A stretch of DNA of 45,137 nucleotides from Deinococcus terrestris (GCF_009377345.1 NZ_WBSL01000015.1:1-45137); one strand, 5' to 3'; positions 17,408 to 26,828 are shown, counted from the stretch's first letter. Numbers and translations: made by a program. Notes: a model not told the origin generated them from the sequence alone.

Positions 17408-18100
17408 TTAGCGCGTCCAGCCTTCCGCAAGTGCCAGCAACGAGGGCACGGTGCGCCAGGCCCCCGGATGGGGCGTGCGCCGCCCGACCAGCACCGCCCG
17501 CAGGCCCGCCAAGGCGGCCCCCCGCACGTCATGGGTGGGCGAGTCCCCCACGTACAGGGCCTGCTTCGGCGTCACGCCCAGCAACTCCAGGGTGTGCTGG
17601 AAGATGCGAGGGTCGGGCTTGAAGACCCCCACCTCCCCGGAGACCACAACCACGTCGAAATACCCTTCCAGCCCACTGTGACGTAGACGGGCACGCTGCT
17701 CGGCGCCGTCGTACGCGTTGGTCAGCAGCGCGAGCTTGAACCGGGGCCGCAGCGCCGTCAGCAGGGCCTGAGCGCCTGGCAGTGGGGCGCAGGCCCGCAG
17801 CAGGTGCGTGCGATAGGCCTCCAGGTACCCGGCGTGCCACGCCACGCCGCAGGTGTCCAGCACCTCGCGCAGCCGGACCTCGTGCATGCGCAGCGGATCG
17901 GCCTCGCCCCTCTCGACACGCCCGTGAAACGCCAGGATGGCTTCCACGGCCATGTCCACGAAGGTCTCGCGGGAATGGGGAACGCCCGCGAGGCGACGTA
18001 CCTGCTCCAAGGCCGCCAGGTCCGCGGCGACGAAGTCGGTCAGGGTGCCGTCGAAGTCGAAGCAGACGGCCTTGAGCTCGGGCAGGTCACGGTCAGGCAT
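17408..18100 (-). CDS. HAD-superfamily (HAD-IA) hydrolase
   Basis: This 230-residue phosphatase-type enzyme has all four HAD motifs: FDFDGTLTD (nucleophile and acid/base Asp), ALLTNAYDG (motif II Thr), VFKPDPRIF (motif III Lys) and YVGDSPTHDV (motif IV acids). The helical cap between motifs I and II places it in subfamily IA, with phosphoglycolate-phosphatase and YjjG-like members. ATG 18100 is preferred over the longer open frame because it begins just before motif I. It is followed after 11 bases by the phosphotransferase gene. Exact substrate unknown. Confidence 0.88.
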   Translation of the reverse strand: MPDRDLPELKAVCFDFDGTLTDFVAADLAALEQVRRLAGVPHSRETFVDMAVEAILAFHGRVERGEADPLRMHEVRLREVLDTCGVAWHAGYLEAYRTHLLRACAPLPGAQALLTALRPRFKLALLTNAYDGAEQRARLRHSGLEGYFDVVVVSGEVGVFKPDPRIFQHTLELLGVTPKQALYVGDSPTHDVRGAALAGLRAVLVGRRTPHPGAWRTVPSLLALAEGWTR

Positions 18101-18173
18101 GGGGTCGGAGCTCAAGGTAACCCCTGCTGGGCCACCGGGAGGTCCGTCTCCCTGGAACGCGACGGTCTTGCGC

Positions 18174-18341
18174 CTACTTGCCCTTGCGGATCGGCAGAAT
18201 GACCCCCAGACCAACCAGCACCAGCACAACGGCCGCCGGCCGTTCCCAGCCGGTCAGGCCTTCATGGGTCAACCCGAAGAAGGCCAGGATCACGAGACTG
18301 AGCAGAATAGGCATGACGACCCGCGCGTAACTCCAGTGCAT
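18174..18341 (-). CDS. Small two-helix membrane protein (55 aa)
   Basis: This short gene starts at ATG 18341 behind a strong ribosome-binding site (AAGGAGAG, 4-base spacer). The product MHWSYARVVMPILLSLVI... has two hydrophobic helices (about 8-23 and 35-50) joined by a Gly/Glu turn (GLTHEGLTGWERP) and a basic tail ending IRKGK. It lies 73 bases upstream of the HAD gene on the same strand and may be co-transcribed. No family is recognised; the excellent start signals and clean membrane pattern support it as real. Confidence 0.65.
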   Translation of the reverse strand: MHWSYARVVMPILLSLVILAFFGLTHEGLTGWERPAAVVLVLVGLGVILPIRKGK

Positions 18342-18434
18342 GGCTCTCCTTGGTCAAGCTTGAGTCGAACCACCCGGCCGGACTGGGCGGGTTCTGCTGT
18401 TCCGCCTGGGCGCTCAGCCCTGGCCCGCTGAGTC

Positions 18435-18965
18435 TCAGGGCCTGGGCGTGTAGTCCGTGAGCGTGATGGACCCGAAAGCGTCTTGCAGCCCCCGGGTCAC
18501 GTCCCCGCTGCTGATCTGGTTCGGAATCGGGAAGACCGGGTCGAAGGTGATGCTCAGAGTCACGCAGCTCTCGGGGCTCTGACGCTCACGCTCAATCAAG
18601 CCCGTGTAATACGCGTAGAGCTCATCGATCGTGTCAAAGGCCGACCGATTGCCCTCTGGGACTGCCTGGCCGGTGGACACGACCGTCGCGGAGACCACTT
18701 GATTCCCCCGGACTTCAACCCGGGTGGGAGGCAGAAAGAGGGTGGGAATGGCCTGGGTCACGTCGTAGTTCTTCTGGCCCAGGGCGTCCCAGCGGGCGCG
18801 CTGCTCGCCGAGGGTCCGTGCGAGGGCGTCCCAATCTGGCGTGCGGTAGCTGGATTCGCAGCGGGGGTTGACGGGCGGCAAGGGGGGAATCCCGGGTGGG
18901 GACACGACCTGCGTGCAACTGCCCAGCAGGACGCTTAAGCCTATGAGAAGGTGGAGAGGGCGCAT
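18435..18965 (-). CDS. DUF6174-like lipoprotein
   Basis: This 176-residue protein has lipobox LLGSC (C17), then a Pro-rich linker (SPPGIPPLPPVNPRC). The domain follows the DUF6174 layout: a helix with LGEQRARWDALGQKNYDVT, a strand-turn PTRVEVRGNQVVSATVVSTGQAVP, a helix FDTIDELYAYYTGLIERER, and a final TLSITFDPVFPIPNQISSG with the typical FDPxxxxP. Function of this family is unknown; it is usually exported. A clear ribosome-binding site (AAGGAG) precedes the ATG. Confidence 0.75.
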   Translation of the reverse strand: MRPLHLLIGLSVLLGSCTQVVSPPGIPPLPPVNPRCESSYRTPDWDALARTLGEQRARWDALGQKNYDVTQAIPTLFLPPTRVEVRGNQVVSATVVSTGQAVPEGNRSAFDTIDELYAYYTGLIERERQSPESCVTLSITFDPVFPIPNQISSGDVTRGLQDAFGSITLTDYTPRP

Positions 18966-19141
18966 GGGTGCTCCTTGTCGACAACGCGGAAGGTGGAAGG
19001 GTGGATGTCTCCGTGAGGGTACGCCGAGCAGAGCCGGTCAGCAGTGCAGGTTTGCGTGCCCTCTGGTCTTCACGTCCTATAGATGAAGACTTCGGCATCC
19101 TTCCCTGGGCAGCGGCCTGGGCCACGGTCCCCACTGCACCC

Positions 19142-19489
19142 TCACCGGAAGGCCCGGATCATGGACTCCACGTGCTGTTCGGTGGCCCGCACCTGACGCT
19201 CCAAATCCCTGGTTGTCTGGTCTTCCAGCCCCCGGGCACGGCGCTGGTCCAGTTCCCGCCGAAGCTGGCGTTCCATCTCGCGCATATGGGTCAGCACGAC
19301 CGCCGAGCCCAGGGCACCCTCGGCCCTGAAGGAGAAGTGATGTCCATCCGGGTCTTCACGGACATACGCGTAGGGGCTGAGCTTGCGGTACCCCTCGGCG
19401 AGCAATCGGGGTTCGTCCCGGCTGAGGCTGCTCTGGCAAGCCGCCAACACCAGGGGAAAGATCAACGCCAGCGGGCGCAACTGCTTCAT
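19142..19489 (-). CDS. Small lipoprotein with C-terminal coiled coil
   Basis: This 115-residue protein has lipobox VLAAC (C18). After a short globular part (GYRKLSPYAYVREDPDGHHFSF), the last 50 residues form a charged heptad helix (MREMERQLRRELDQRRA...TTRDLERQVRATEQHVES), probably a coiled coil that oligomerises or binds the envelope. Its ATG overlaps the stop of the upstream exported-protein gene (ATGA), so the two are made together. Confidence 0.65.
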   Translation of the reverse strand: MKQLRPLALIFPLVLAACQSSLSRDEPRLLAEGYRKLSPYAYVREDPDGHHFSFRAEGALGSAVVLTHMREMERQLRRELDQRRARGLEDQTTRDLERQVRATEQHVESMIRAFR

Positions 19490-19836
19490 GACTCCTCCAC
19501 ACCTGCCCGGCCCGCCCAGTCACAGGTCACCGTCACCTCGGCCATGGGGAGCCCGAAGAGGGTCACGGCCGTGACCTGAGCCTGATAGGGACGAAGGGCC
19601 GGTTCACAGTCCCCGTTGGACGGGCGAGGAGGAACTTCACCCAGCTTCCGGACGACATATCGGCGGATCAGCAGGCTCTCCACAGGGTGGCTGAGCAACT
19701 GCCCACTGGCTATCACGGCATGCGCCACGAACGCTCGCTCACCTGAGGTCCCTCCGCGCTCGCTGCGAAGCACGAACGGCAGACCGAACGCGGCGGCCAG
19801 CAGGAGGGCCAGGCTCCAGGTTCTGAAGTGGCGCAT
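19486..19836 (-). CDS. Hypothetical exported or membrane-anchored protein
   Basis: This 116-residue protein has an N-terminal hydrophobic segment (WSLALLLAAAFGLPFVL), either a signal peptide or an anchor. The rest contains GERAFVAHAVIASGQLLSHPVESLLIRRYVVRKLGEVPP and a cysteine pair (GDCEP, VTCDW). It is the first gene of a two-gene operon with the coiled-coil lipoprotein, overlapping by 4 bases. Not recognised. Confidence 0.6.
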   Translation of the reverse strand: MRHFRTWSLALLLAAAFGLPFVLRSERGGTSGERAFVAHAVIASGQLLSHPVESLLIRRYVVRKLGEVPPRPSNGDCEPALRPYQAQVTAVTLFGLPMAEVTVTCDWAGRAGVEES

Positions 19837-20096
19837 GGGTCAAGCGTACGGCGCTTTGGCCAGAGAGATTCGGAGTGGAGCCCCGCTGGGGAGGGTCAAG
19901 CCGTGCGAACGCCAGCGGCCTCTTCTGGGTGGGGAGCGGCGCTGCTGCATCTGGGATCGGGGCTGCGCGGCAGGCCGCGGGCCAGTTGAGGCACCGGGTG
20001 GAGGTGCCCTGAGGGGCCCCCTCCCACGTGAAGGCCAGACGCTGCGGCGCTGACCTGGCCTCATCTGCGGTCAGCCACGCTCCCGAAAGCTGAAGC

Positions 20097-21635
20097 ATGC
20101 CCTGGCCCCGCCTTCTGCTGCTCTCGGCCCTGCTGTCCGGCTCTGCGCTGGGTCAGGTCACGCCCCCTCCTGGGCCGCCCGCCCGCTCCCAGCCTGCCCC
20201 ACGCCTGAATATCGACGAGCTGAACGCGGAGATCGCCCGCCAGGCTCCAGCGTATGGGGGCTTTTTCGTCCGGGATGGCCTGCTCTCCGTGTACGTCACT
20301 TCCACTGACCCTGCCCAGCGTCAGGCCGCCGTGCGCGAGCTGTTCGCGGTTCAGGGCGAGGAACTGAGGCGACGGGGCTTCTCTCCGGAGACGGTCGTCT
20401 TCGTGCCTGGCCAGTTCAACGCTGAACAGCTCCTGGAAGCGAAGGTGGCCGCCCGGGGCATCGACGGTTGGCAGAGCATCGACATCGACGAGACCCGCAA
20501 CCGTGTAGTCGTTCAGTTGCGTCTGCCCGGTATGGAGGAGCGTGCCCGGGCCTTTCTCGCCGAGCAGGGTCTGGCCCCGGGCATTGTCGTCATCGCGCCG
20601 ATTCCTCACGGGAAGCTCCCGGAGGCCCCAGCCTTCATCACTCCACACCAGGCCCAGTTGAAGGTGCCTGTTCTCGTCGCTCAGGGGAACACCCTCCCCA
20701 TTGAGCTGAGGGTTACCAATCCAACCGGAAAACCCCTGCACCTCGAACATGGCTCCTGCGCCTTCACAGTGGAGATTCAGAACGTGGCCACCGGTGAGCT
20801 GGTCCTGCCAGTTCCGGGGGCCCAGATCTGCACTATGGAACTGCGGCTCGCTTCCGTCCCAGCTCACAGCACGGTGACGGTTGACAGCCGGGAGTGGAAC
20901 CTGCGGAGCCCTGGGGGTGGGGTGGTGCCACCGGGCCGTTACGTGGTCCGGGCGGCCTTCGCGGTCGGGGCAAGAGATCCCCAGTTCATCCGCCCTCCCG
21001 ATCAGACGTTCGAGGTGGTCGCCGGTACTCAGGAGACGGGGACGGCCCAGCTTCGCAACGTGCTGCGCGACGGCGCCTATGGCATCGCCTTCCACACTCT
21101 GCTGGGCGAGGAGCAGGGGCAGCCGGTCGTGTTCGTCTTCGTGCCTGACCGCCGGGCACAGGCGGGTGTGGAACAGAGATTGCGTGAGCAGAAGCTGCCC
21201 CTGGACCGGGTGCGCTTCCGGGTGCTGCCTCCACTCCGCGTCCCGCCCAGTGGACAGGGAGGAGCGCGGCTGCAGGTGGGGAGCCATACCTGGCGAGGGA
21301 ACGCTCAACATCTCTTCGAGCTCTCGGCGAACGTGACGCCTTGGCTGGCCCAGGGGGCCTGGCGCTGCCAACCCGTGATCAACGTGGTCGACCCCCGCAG
21401 TGGGGACGTGGTGGGGGGCTGGCCCGGCTTCTGGATGAGTCGGGTGCCGCATCCATGCTCAGGGGGCGGCCGGCTGTCACTCAGCTCCTGGAGAGGGGTG
21501 TGGGACGAGCGCCGGAGTGACGGCACACCGCTGCATGCGGGGAGGTATGAGGTCCACGCGGGCCTGAAGGTGACCCTGAAGACGGGCCGGGTCGTGTGGT
21601 TGCTGGCCCCGGTTCAGGAGCTGACGGTCCCGTGA
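20097..21635 (+). CDS. Exported multidomain protein with BsuPI-like domains
   Basis: This 512-residue protein has a signal peptide (RLLLLSALLSGSALGQ). Two small alpha-beta units follow (about 40-105 and 110-165), each ending in a phrase such as SPETVVFVPGQF or APGIVVIAPIP. Next comes a BsuPI-like beta-sandwich (LPIELRVTNPTGKPLHLEHGS...VVPPGRYVVRAAF), a third alpha-beta unit (VVFVFVPDRRAQAGVEQRLREQKLPLDRVRFRVLPP) and a second sandwich ending HAGRYEVHAGLKVTL. It therefore looks like a tandem duplication of one two-domain block. It is coupled by GTGA overlap to the next exported-protein gene. Role unknown. Confidence 0.65.
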   Translation: MPWPRLLLLSALLSGSALGQVTPPPGPPARSQPAPRLNIDELNAEIARQAPAYGGFFVRDGLLSVYVTSTDPAQRQAAVRELFAVQGEELRRRGFSPETVVFVPGQFNAEQLLEAKVAARGIDGWQSIDIDETRNRVVVQLRLPGMEERARAFLAEQGLAPGIVVIAPIPHGKLPEAPAFITPHQAQLKVPVLVAQGNTLPIELRVTNPTGKPLHLEHGSCAFTVEIQNVATGELVLPVPGAQICTMELRLASVPAHSTVTVDSREWNLRSPGGGVVPPGRYVVRAAFAVGARDPQFIRPPDQTFEVVAGTQETGTAQLRNVLRDGAYGIAFHTLLGEEQGQPVVFVFVPDRRAQAGVEQRLREQKLPLDRVRFRVLPPLRVPPSGQGGARLQVGSHTWRGNAQHLFELSANVTPWLAQGAWRCQPVINVVDPRSGDVVGGWPGFWMSRVPHPCSGGGRLSLSSWRGVWDERRSDGTPLHAGRYEVHAGLKVTLKTGRVVWLLAPVQELTVP

Positions 21636-22237
21636 GGCGCCTTTTCCTGCTGGCCGGAGTCCCCCTCTCCCTGGCCTCCGCCGCCCCCTCCGAGGTGCTG
21701 TACGCCAAGCGTCTGGACTTCCTGACGCACGTCGAGACCCGCCGTGACCTCGATCTGGGGAAAGGCCTGCGCGTCGGGGTCGAGAGCGCACCGGGCGAGT
21801 ACGTCTACGAACCTCGCGTGAGCTTTCTCTTCCAGAAGCTGCGCCCCGCCTTGCCCGCACCCTTCGCCAAGGGGTACATCCTGAACGAGGTGCCCTTCCG
21901 GGTGATCGGCCATTACCGCATCTATGCCCAGCGGATGATGACGCCCAGTGTCCTGACCCTGGTCCTGCCGCTGGAGAACACGCGTCCGGGGGACCTGCAC
22001 TTCGTTTACCTCTGGGACGGCGAGCGCTACCTGAACTGGGGGCAGGCCGACGGGCGAGGGGCGTTCGTGGCCCTGGCGCAGTTCTCACCGTTGCTGAAGA
22101 CCACAGACTTCGGCTACGGGGTCCGGATCGTGATCGCTGCCGTGAGCCGTCAGGCCCTGACGCCCGTGTGTCGGCGTCGAGGAGGCACGGTCGGTGTAGA
22201 CGGCTGCAACGCCTCAGGCTTTCCGGGGTCGCCGTGA
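21632..22237 (+). CDS. Hypothetical exported protein
   Basis: Start is GTG 21632, overlapping the upstream stop; it opens a signal peptide (RRLFLLAGVPLSLASAAP). The 201-residue product has an internal phrase LTLVLPLENTRPGDLHFVYLWDGERYLNWGQADGRG and a cysteine pair near the end (PVCRRR, DGCNAS). No family recognised. Coupling to the BsuPI-like multidomain protein suggests the two act together outside the cytoplasm. Confidence 0.6.
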   Translation: MRRLFLLAGVPLSLASAAPSEVLYAKRLDFLTHVETRRDLDLGKGLRVGVESAPGEYVYEPRVSFLFQKLRPALPAPFAKGYILNEVPFRVIGHYRIYAQRMMTPSVLTLVLPLENTRPGDLHFVYLWDGERYLNWGQADGRGAFVALAQFSPLLKTTDFGYGVRIVIAAVSRQALTPVCRRRGGTVGVDGCNASGFPGSP

Positions 22238-22341
22238 GGGAGCAGCTGCCGTTCCTGGGCCGAGGCCTACTCGTCCTCCCTGCGGTCAGGGTCACCCTTA
22301 GGTCGGATGCTCCTGTCGACCTCTCCCCGGGAGACTGAGCC

Positions 22342-24081
22342 GTGCCTCCCTCCGCCTCAGCGGTGCCCGCCCCGTGGCTCTCCCTCCTCGTGGGCCTCAT
22401 GCAAGGCCTGCTGTTCTGGTGGCTCCAGCAGGGGGCTGAGGAGGCCCCGTTCCCCGCGCCCTGGGCCACCGTCCTGACAGTCCCCGTGGTGATGCTCCCC
22501 CTGGCCTTCTCCTTGCTGGGCGCCTTCCTGACCCGGGACGCCCGACTCACCTGGGGCACCCTGGGCGTGACCGCTCTGACCACCCTCGCCGTCCTCTCGC
22601 ACCTGACCCTGGGCACCGCGGGAACGGCGGCCCTGGGGGGCGTCATCGGCGTGGTCGGCCTGCTGTTCGTCCAGGCGGCCTCCCTCGCCGGAACCTGGCG
22701 CTTCCCCTATCCCCTGCTGTTCCGCGGCCTGGGCATGACCGCCACCCTGCTGGTCGGGGGCACCCTGTTCACCGGCGTGATGGGCCTGCTGATCGTGCTG
22801 GTGTCGGCCCTCTTCGGTGGCATCGGCCTGGACGCCGTGCCCCGCTTCCTGGGAGAGCCCTGGGTCTTCTTGCCCCTCGCAGGAGCGGCCTTCGCCTTCA
22901 GCGTGACCCGGCTGCGCACCCGCCCCGAGTTGCTGGAGACCCCGGTACGGATCCTGCTGACGGTGCTGTCGTGGCTGCTGCCCCCCGCGGCCGTGCTCAC
23001 CGGGCTCTTCGTGCTGGCCCTGCCGGTCGCCGGCCTCCAAAGCACTGAACGCCTGTTCGAGGGCCTGCTCTCGTCCTCGACCTACCTCGCCCTGACCCTG
23101 GCCGTGCTGCTGCTCACCCAGGTGGCCTATCAGGATGGAGAGGAGCGCCCGGCCCTGCCCGACTGGGCGCAGCGGCTCGCGTCGGGGACCCTGTTTCTGC
23201 TGCCCCTCTTTCCGATGCTCGCGCTGTATGGCCTTTCCCGGCGGGTCATAGAGTACGGCCTGACGGAAGCGCGGGTCCTTGGCCTCGCCGCGGCCGCCGT
23301 GCTGCTGATCGCGGCTGCGGGGACCGCTTGGACCGCCCGGCGGGCGTCTCCTTGGCTCGCTGGCCTGGGGCGGGTCAATACGGTCGCGCTGGCCCTCTTG
23401 GGAGCCGTCACGCTGGGGCTGAGTCTGCCGGGCCTGCTCCCGCTGCACTTCACCGTGCGCGATCAGGCCGCGAGACTGGCGACTGAACCCTCGCCGGAGA
23501 CCCTGGACCGGGTGCGCTTCCTGGCGTACGAGAGCGGCGAGGCCGGGCGCGGGGCGTTGCAGGCCGCGCTTGACCGTCCGCTCCCGGTGGCTGTGGCAGC
23601 GCAGGCGCAGGATGCCCTGACCTACGAGGCGCCGGAGTTCAGCGAGCGCTACCGGGAGACGGGGGCTCCGGTGCCCGCCTGGGTCTTCAGTAGCGCCCCA
23701 CTGGCTGGATCGGCCCTGTCAGACGTTCAAGCAGCAGCCTTGGTGCGGGTGATGCAAGCGTTTCCGGCCTTTGAACAGTATTGCGGTGGGGGACGACCGA
23801 CCTGCCGCTTCCGATATGTGGTGACCGCTTCGGCCGGCCTAGACCGGGCACTGGTGTTCCAGAACTCGTCGTGGCCCAAGGGGCTGTGGTTTGAGTGGGA
23901 AGGGGGCGAATGGGTGCGGCGTGGCCGCTTCCGGCCGACCTACCCCGCGACCGAGGTCCGCCCCTTGCTGCCCAGTCGACTGGCAGGTGCACCCGTGAGC
24001 TCCGAGACGCTGGCCTTGCAGATCGTGCGGGTGGGCGAACAGATCCTCTTTCTGTCCGCGCCGGAGAGCCGCTTACCGTGA
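22342..24081 (+). CDS. DUF4153-like polytopic membrane protein
   Basis: Start is GTG 22342. The 579-residue product has about eleven hydrophobic helices in its first 380 residues, beginning PWLSLLVGLMQGLLFWWLQQ, the usual opening of DUF4153 proteins. It ends with a soluble domain containing ETLDRVRFLAYESGEAGRGALQAALDR, the family's conserved helix-turn phrase. Function of DUF4153 is unknown. The C-terminal 130 residues include a cysteine pair (YCGGGRPTC) and aromatic-rich strands, probably outside the membrane. It is not overlapped by neighbours. Confidence 0.7.
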   Translation: MPPSASAVPAPWLSLLVGLMQGLLFWWLQQGAEEAPFPAPWATVLTVPVVMLPLAFSLLGAFLTRDARLTWGTLGVTALTTLAVLSHLTLGTAGTAALGGVIGVVGLLFVQAASLAGTWRFPYPLLFRGLGMTATLLVGGTLFTGVMGLLIVLVSALFGGIGLDAVPRFLGEPWVFLPLAGAAFAFSVTRLRTRPELLETPVRILLTVLSWLLPPAAVLTGLFVLALPVAGLQSTERLFEGLLSSSTYLALTLAVLLLTQVAYQDGEERPALPDWAQRLASGTLFLLPLFPMLALYGLSRRVIEYGLTEARVLGLAAAAVLLIAAAGTAWTARRASPWLAGLGRVNTVALALLGAVTLGLSLPGLLPLHFTVRDQAARLATEPSPETLDRVRFLAYESGEAGRGALQAALDRPLPVAVAAQAQDALTYEAPEFSERYRETGAPVPAWVFSSAPLAGSALSDVQAAALVRVMQAFPAFEQYCGGGRPTCRFRYVVTASAGLDRALVFQNSSWPKGLWFEWEGGEWVRRGRFRPTYPATEVRPLLPSRLAGAPVSSETLALQIVRVGEQILFLSAPESRLP

Positions 24082-24099
24082 GAGAACGTCTCGTCCGGT

Positions 24100-25302
24100 T
24101 CAGGGCCGAAGCGGCTCGAACCGCTTGAGGTACTCCTCGATGCTCTCTAGGCCGATCCTGGCCCGACGCTCGTTGACGTGCTCCGGGTCCGCCAGCATCC
24201 GTGGCGTCGCGCGGCCCCGCACGCTGTCGTAGCTGACCTGGGTCCCGTACAGTTGGGGTTCGCCCTGCGCGAGGCGCACTCGGTCGGTGAGGTACGCGAA
24301 GTTCTGCGCCTCGGCCTGGGTGGTCTGTTGCTGGCCGATCAGGTCCAGGATGCAGTCTTGCAGATCATTCGCGGCGTCGGCGTGCTGGGCCAGCAGCCAG
24401 GCATTAAAGGCCAGTTGCGAGTCACCGCGGTTGGTGCTGGGCCACCCGTATTTTCTCAGCACGTCCCTCAGCCAGGCGGTGGACTCGGCGTCCACCGCAT
24501 TCATCCTGCGCGCCCCCGGCTCGCCCCGTCGGCTGGCCTGATCCTGCTCCACCAGGCGGTCGGCTTGCTGGGCCAGGGTGTCTCGCTGGGCCTCCGTCAG
24601 GGGAGTATTCAGGGCGGCCGTGGTGGTGAAGCGCTGGCAGACCGGGCGCAAGACCACCGGGCGGTGCAGGCCAGCGGGCGCCGTTCGCGGAGGGAGGGCG
24701 GCCTGGGTCTGGGCCAGGGCCTGGGCCAGAGGGGGGAGTCCGGCGGCGGCCCGCCGAACATCGACGTTCGCTGCGTCCTCCAGGGGCAAGGGCTTCACCC
24801 TGCGTCCGACCAGCTTGGTCAGGGTGCCGTAGCGCTGCTTGCGTCCCAGTCCGGTCAAACCACCATCGATCAGGCGGGCGGCCTGCTGGCGCTCCTCCAG
24901 ATTGGTGGCGACGCCCAGCGCCACCTGCCCGGCGCACCACATCAGCTCGGGTTCGTTGAGCAGCCGCGCCAGCGAGGTCCGCAGGTCCGGGTCACCTGGC
25001 CAGCCATACGCGCTCAGCAGTCGGCGCAGGTAGGGGGCGGCCTCACGCCCCAGGGCGTCGAGCTGACGGCGTTCCGCAAGGCTGGGGGGACGGGTCGCCA
25101 GTAGGCCAACGAAACGCTCGACCTGCGTGCGGTAGGTGCCCAGCGTGGTCTGAACTGCCGCGGTGAGGGCCGGGGACATCGGCCGGGTCTGGGGCGCGAT
25201 CAGCCGGGTGCAGGCGGCCGCGTCGGGAGGTGACTCGAACTGCAACTGCGCGAGGGCCGAGCTGCAACCCGCCAGGACCGCTGTGAGCAACACCTTTCGC
25301 AT
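24100..25302 (-). CDS. Exported protein with two DUF6624-like domains
   Basis: Start is ATG 25302 with an AAGGAGCT ribosome-binding site; it gives a signal peptide (KVLLTAVLAGCSSALAQ). The 400-residue protein contains two DUF6624-like units. The C-terminal copy is complete: WLRDVLRKYGWPSTNRGD, AFNAWLLAQHADAANDLQDCILDLI, FAYLTDRVRLAQGEPQLYGTQ, RRARIGLESIEEYLKRF. The N-terminal copy keeps the helix pattern (LLSAYGWPGDPD, LIDGGLTGLGRKQRYGTLT) but lacks the QHAD motif, so it looks degenerate. No enzymatic role is established for the family. Confidence 0.75.
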   Translation of the reverse strand: MRKVLLTAVLAGCSSALAQLQFESPPDAAACTRLIAPQTRPMSPALTAAVQTTLGTYRTQVERFVGLLATRPPSLAERRQLDALGREAAPYLRRLLSAYGWPGDPDLRTSLARLLNEPELMWCAGQVALGVATNLEERQQAARLIDGGLTGLGRKQRYGTLTKLVGRRVKPLPLEDAANVDVRRAAAGLPPLAQALAQTQAALPPRTAPAGLHRPVVLRPVCQRFTTTAALNTPLTEAQRDTLAQQADRLVEQDQASRRGEPGARRMNAVDAESTAWLRDVLRKYGWPSTNRGDSQLAFNAWLLAQHADAANDLQDCILDLIGQQQTTQAEAQNFAYLTDRVRLAQGEPQLYGTQVSYDSVRGRATPRMLADPEHVNERRARIGLESIEEYLKRFEPLRP

Positions 25303-25553
25303 AGCTCCTTCACTCTCACACAAGCAAGGCTGCCCGGTGACAGCGGTACAGCCCTGGTTCAGGTCCTGGTGGCCGAGTCGACGGGTTGAACCATCGGGGG
25401 AGCCGTCAAGCACAACTGTCCTGGCGTCCCCTCATCCTCGTTCGGGCTGCCCTGCGGCGGGCGCCCCGCCTTGGAAGACGGGACTGCCCCTGTGACAGCA
25501 GGGCAGGGAAGAGAAGTCCCGGAAAGAACCACTCCCAATCCATGCTGGGAAGC

Positions 25554-26669
25554 ATGCGCACCATGTGTCTTTCCCTGCTGCTCCTTTCCCTGGGAGGCCC
25601 GGCCCAGGCCGCGCCCACACCCTCGCTCCGCCTCGTCGCCGTCGGGCAGACCCTGAACTGGCCGACGGGCAATCAGCACCTGACCCTGGACGTGCGGGAA
25701 CGAGGTGTCGTCACCTTGACGGTCGATCATCCCGGCTTCGACCCCACCAGGTACGCCACGCGCCAGGGGGTGGGCGGCGACGAGCAGTACCGGCCGGGCG
25801 TGGTCACCACCACCTACCAACTCGCGGACGCGGCCGGGCGGGTCCTCCTGCGGCGCGACGACCTCCCCGGGCAGGGGTCGCCGCAGGCGATCTTCTCCGG
25901 CGTGCTGGAGCCCGGCCAGTACCGGCTCACCCTGTCGGTCAGCGGCGCGGCCAAGCGCGCGGTCGGCCTGAGCGTGACCGGCCCGGTCGAGGTCAGCGCC
26001 ACGACCATCAACACCACCGTGAGGGGGCGTCAGTGGACGTCGGTGAACGCCGTGCGTCTGGGGAGGCAGGCCACGCTGCGGCTCTACAACGGGGACAGTG
26101 CCCGGGAGCTGGAGTTGCGCCTTCGGTACGACAATGGGCAGATCGTGCCGCTTCCCAGCGGCATGCGCGGCCGCTGGACCGAGGCTACGCTCGCCGCCGG
26201 GACCGGGATGATTGAAGCCCGCCAGGGTCCGGGGGCGAAGCAGTGGAGCAAGTCCTTCGCGCTGTCCCTGCTGGGCGGGCAGGCCCAGGCCGTGCCCCAG
26301 GTCCTGCAAGCCTGGACGGCTTCCGCGCCGCAACAGGTGGTGCAGGTGACGCCCGCGCGCACCCAGGTCGTCAAGATCCAGGACATGCGCGCTCCGGCCC
26401 GCGAGGTGCTGGTGCGCGACGTCACACCGGTCGGCCCTCCGGCGCAGGCAGCCTCCAGCTCGCCGCCCCTCGGCCCGGTGCAGGCGGGCACGCTGGCTCC
26501 CCCGGTGGGCCAGAGTAGGGGCACCGTCACGACGGGCGTTCCGGTCAGCCCCACGGCCGTGGACAGCCACTTGCAGAAGACGGGCACGCTCAATCTCGCC
26601 GCGCAGGACCCTTTCCGCTTCAGGTATGACCTGTGGCCTGCTGAGATTTCCGGCCTCCGCCTGCCGTAG
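25554..26669 (+). CDS. Hypothetical exported protein
   Basis: ATG 25554 opens a signal peptide (MCLSLLLLSLGGPAQA); other in-frame ATGs at 25542 and 25563 are possible. The 371-residue product has a beta-rich N-terminal domain in the style of pre-peptidase C-terminal (PPC)-like or secretion-associated domains (LTLDVRERGVVTLTVDHPG...FSGVLEPGQYRLTLSVSG), then a second beta domain, and a Pro/Ala/Val-rich tail (SSPPLGPVQAGTLAPPVGQ) that is probably disordered. Function is unknown. It lies divergent from the DUF6624 gene. Confidence 0.65.
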   Translation: MRTMCLSLLLLSLGGPAQAAPTPSLRLVAVGQTLNWPTGNQHLTLDVRERGVVTLTVDHPGFDPTRYATRQGVGGDEQYRPGVVTTTYQLADAAGRVLLRRDDLPGQGSPQAIFSGVLEPGQYRLTLSVSGAAKRAVGLSVTGPVEVSATTINTTVRGRQWTSVNAVRLGRQATLRLYNGDSARELELRLRYDNGQIVPLPSGMRGRWTEATLAAGTGMIEARQGPGAKQWSKSFALSLLGGQAQAVPQVLQAWTASAPQQVVQVTPARTQVVKIQDMRAPAREVLVRDVTPVGPPAQAASSSPPLGPVQAGTLAPPVGQSRGTVTTGVPVSPTAVDSHLQKTGTLNLAAQDPFRFRYDLWPAEISGLRLP

Positions 26670-26828
26670 AAAACTGCCCTTTCGTTGGAACTTGATCCTG
26701 GGATTGGTGCTGGGTACGGTGGCGGCGGCCGCAGGTGGCAGCTTCGGTAGAACGCGGGGTGGACAGGCACAGACTTCCGGTCTGGGCTCTGAAGTCATGA
26801 GGGAATGGGTCCCGCTCGCATTCATAGG

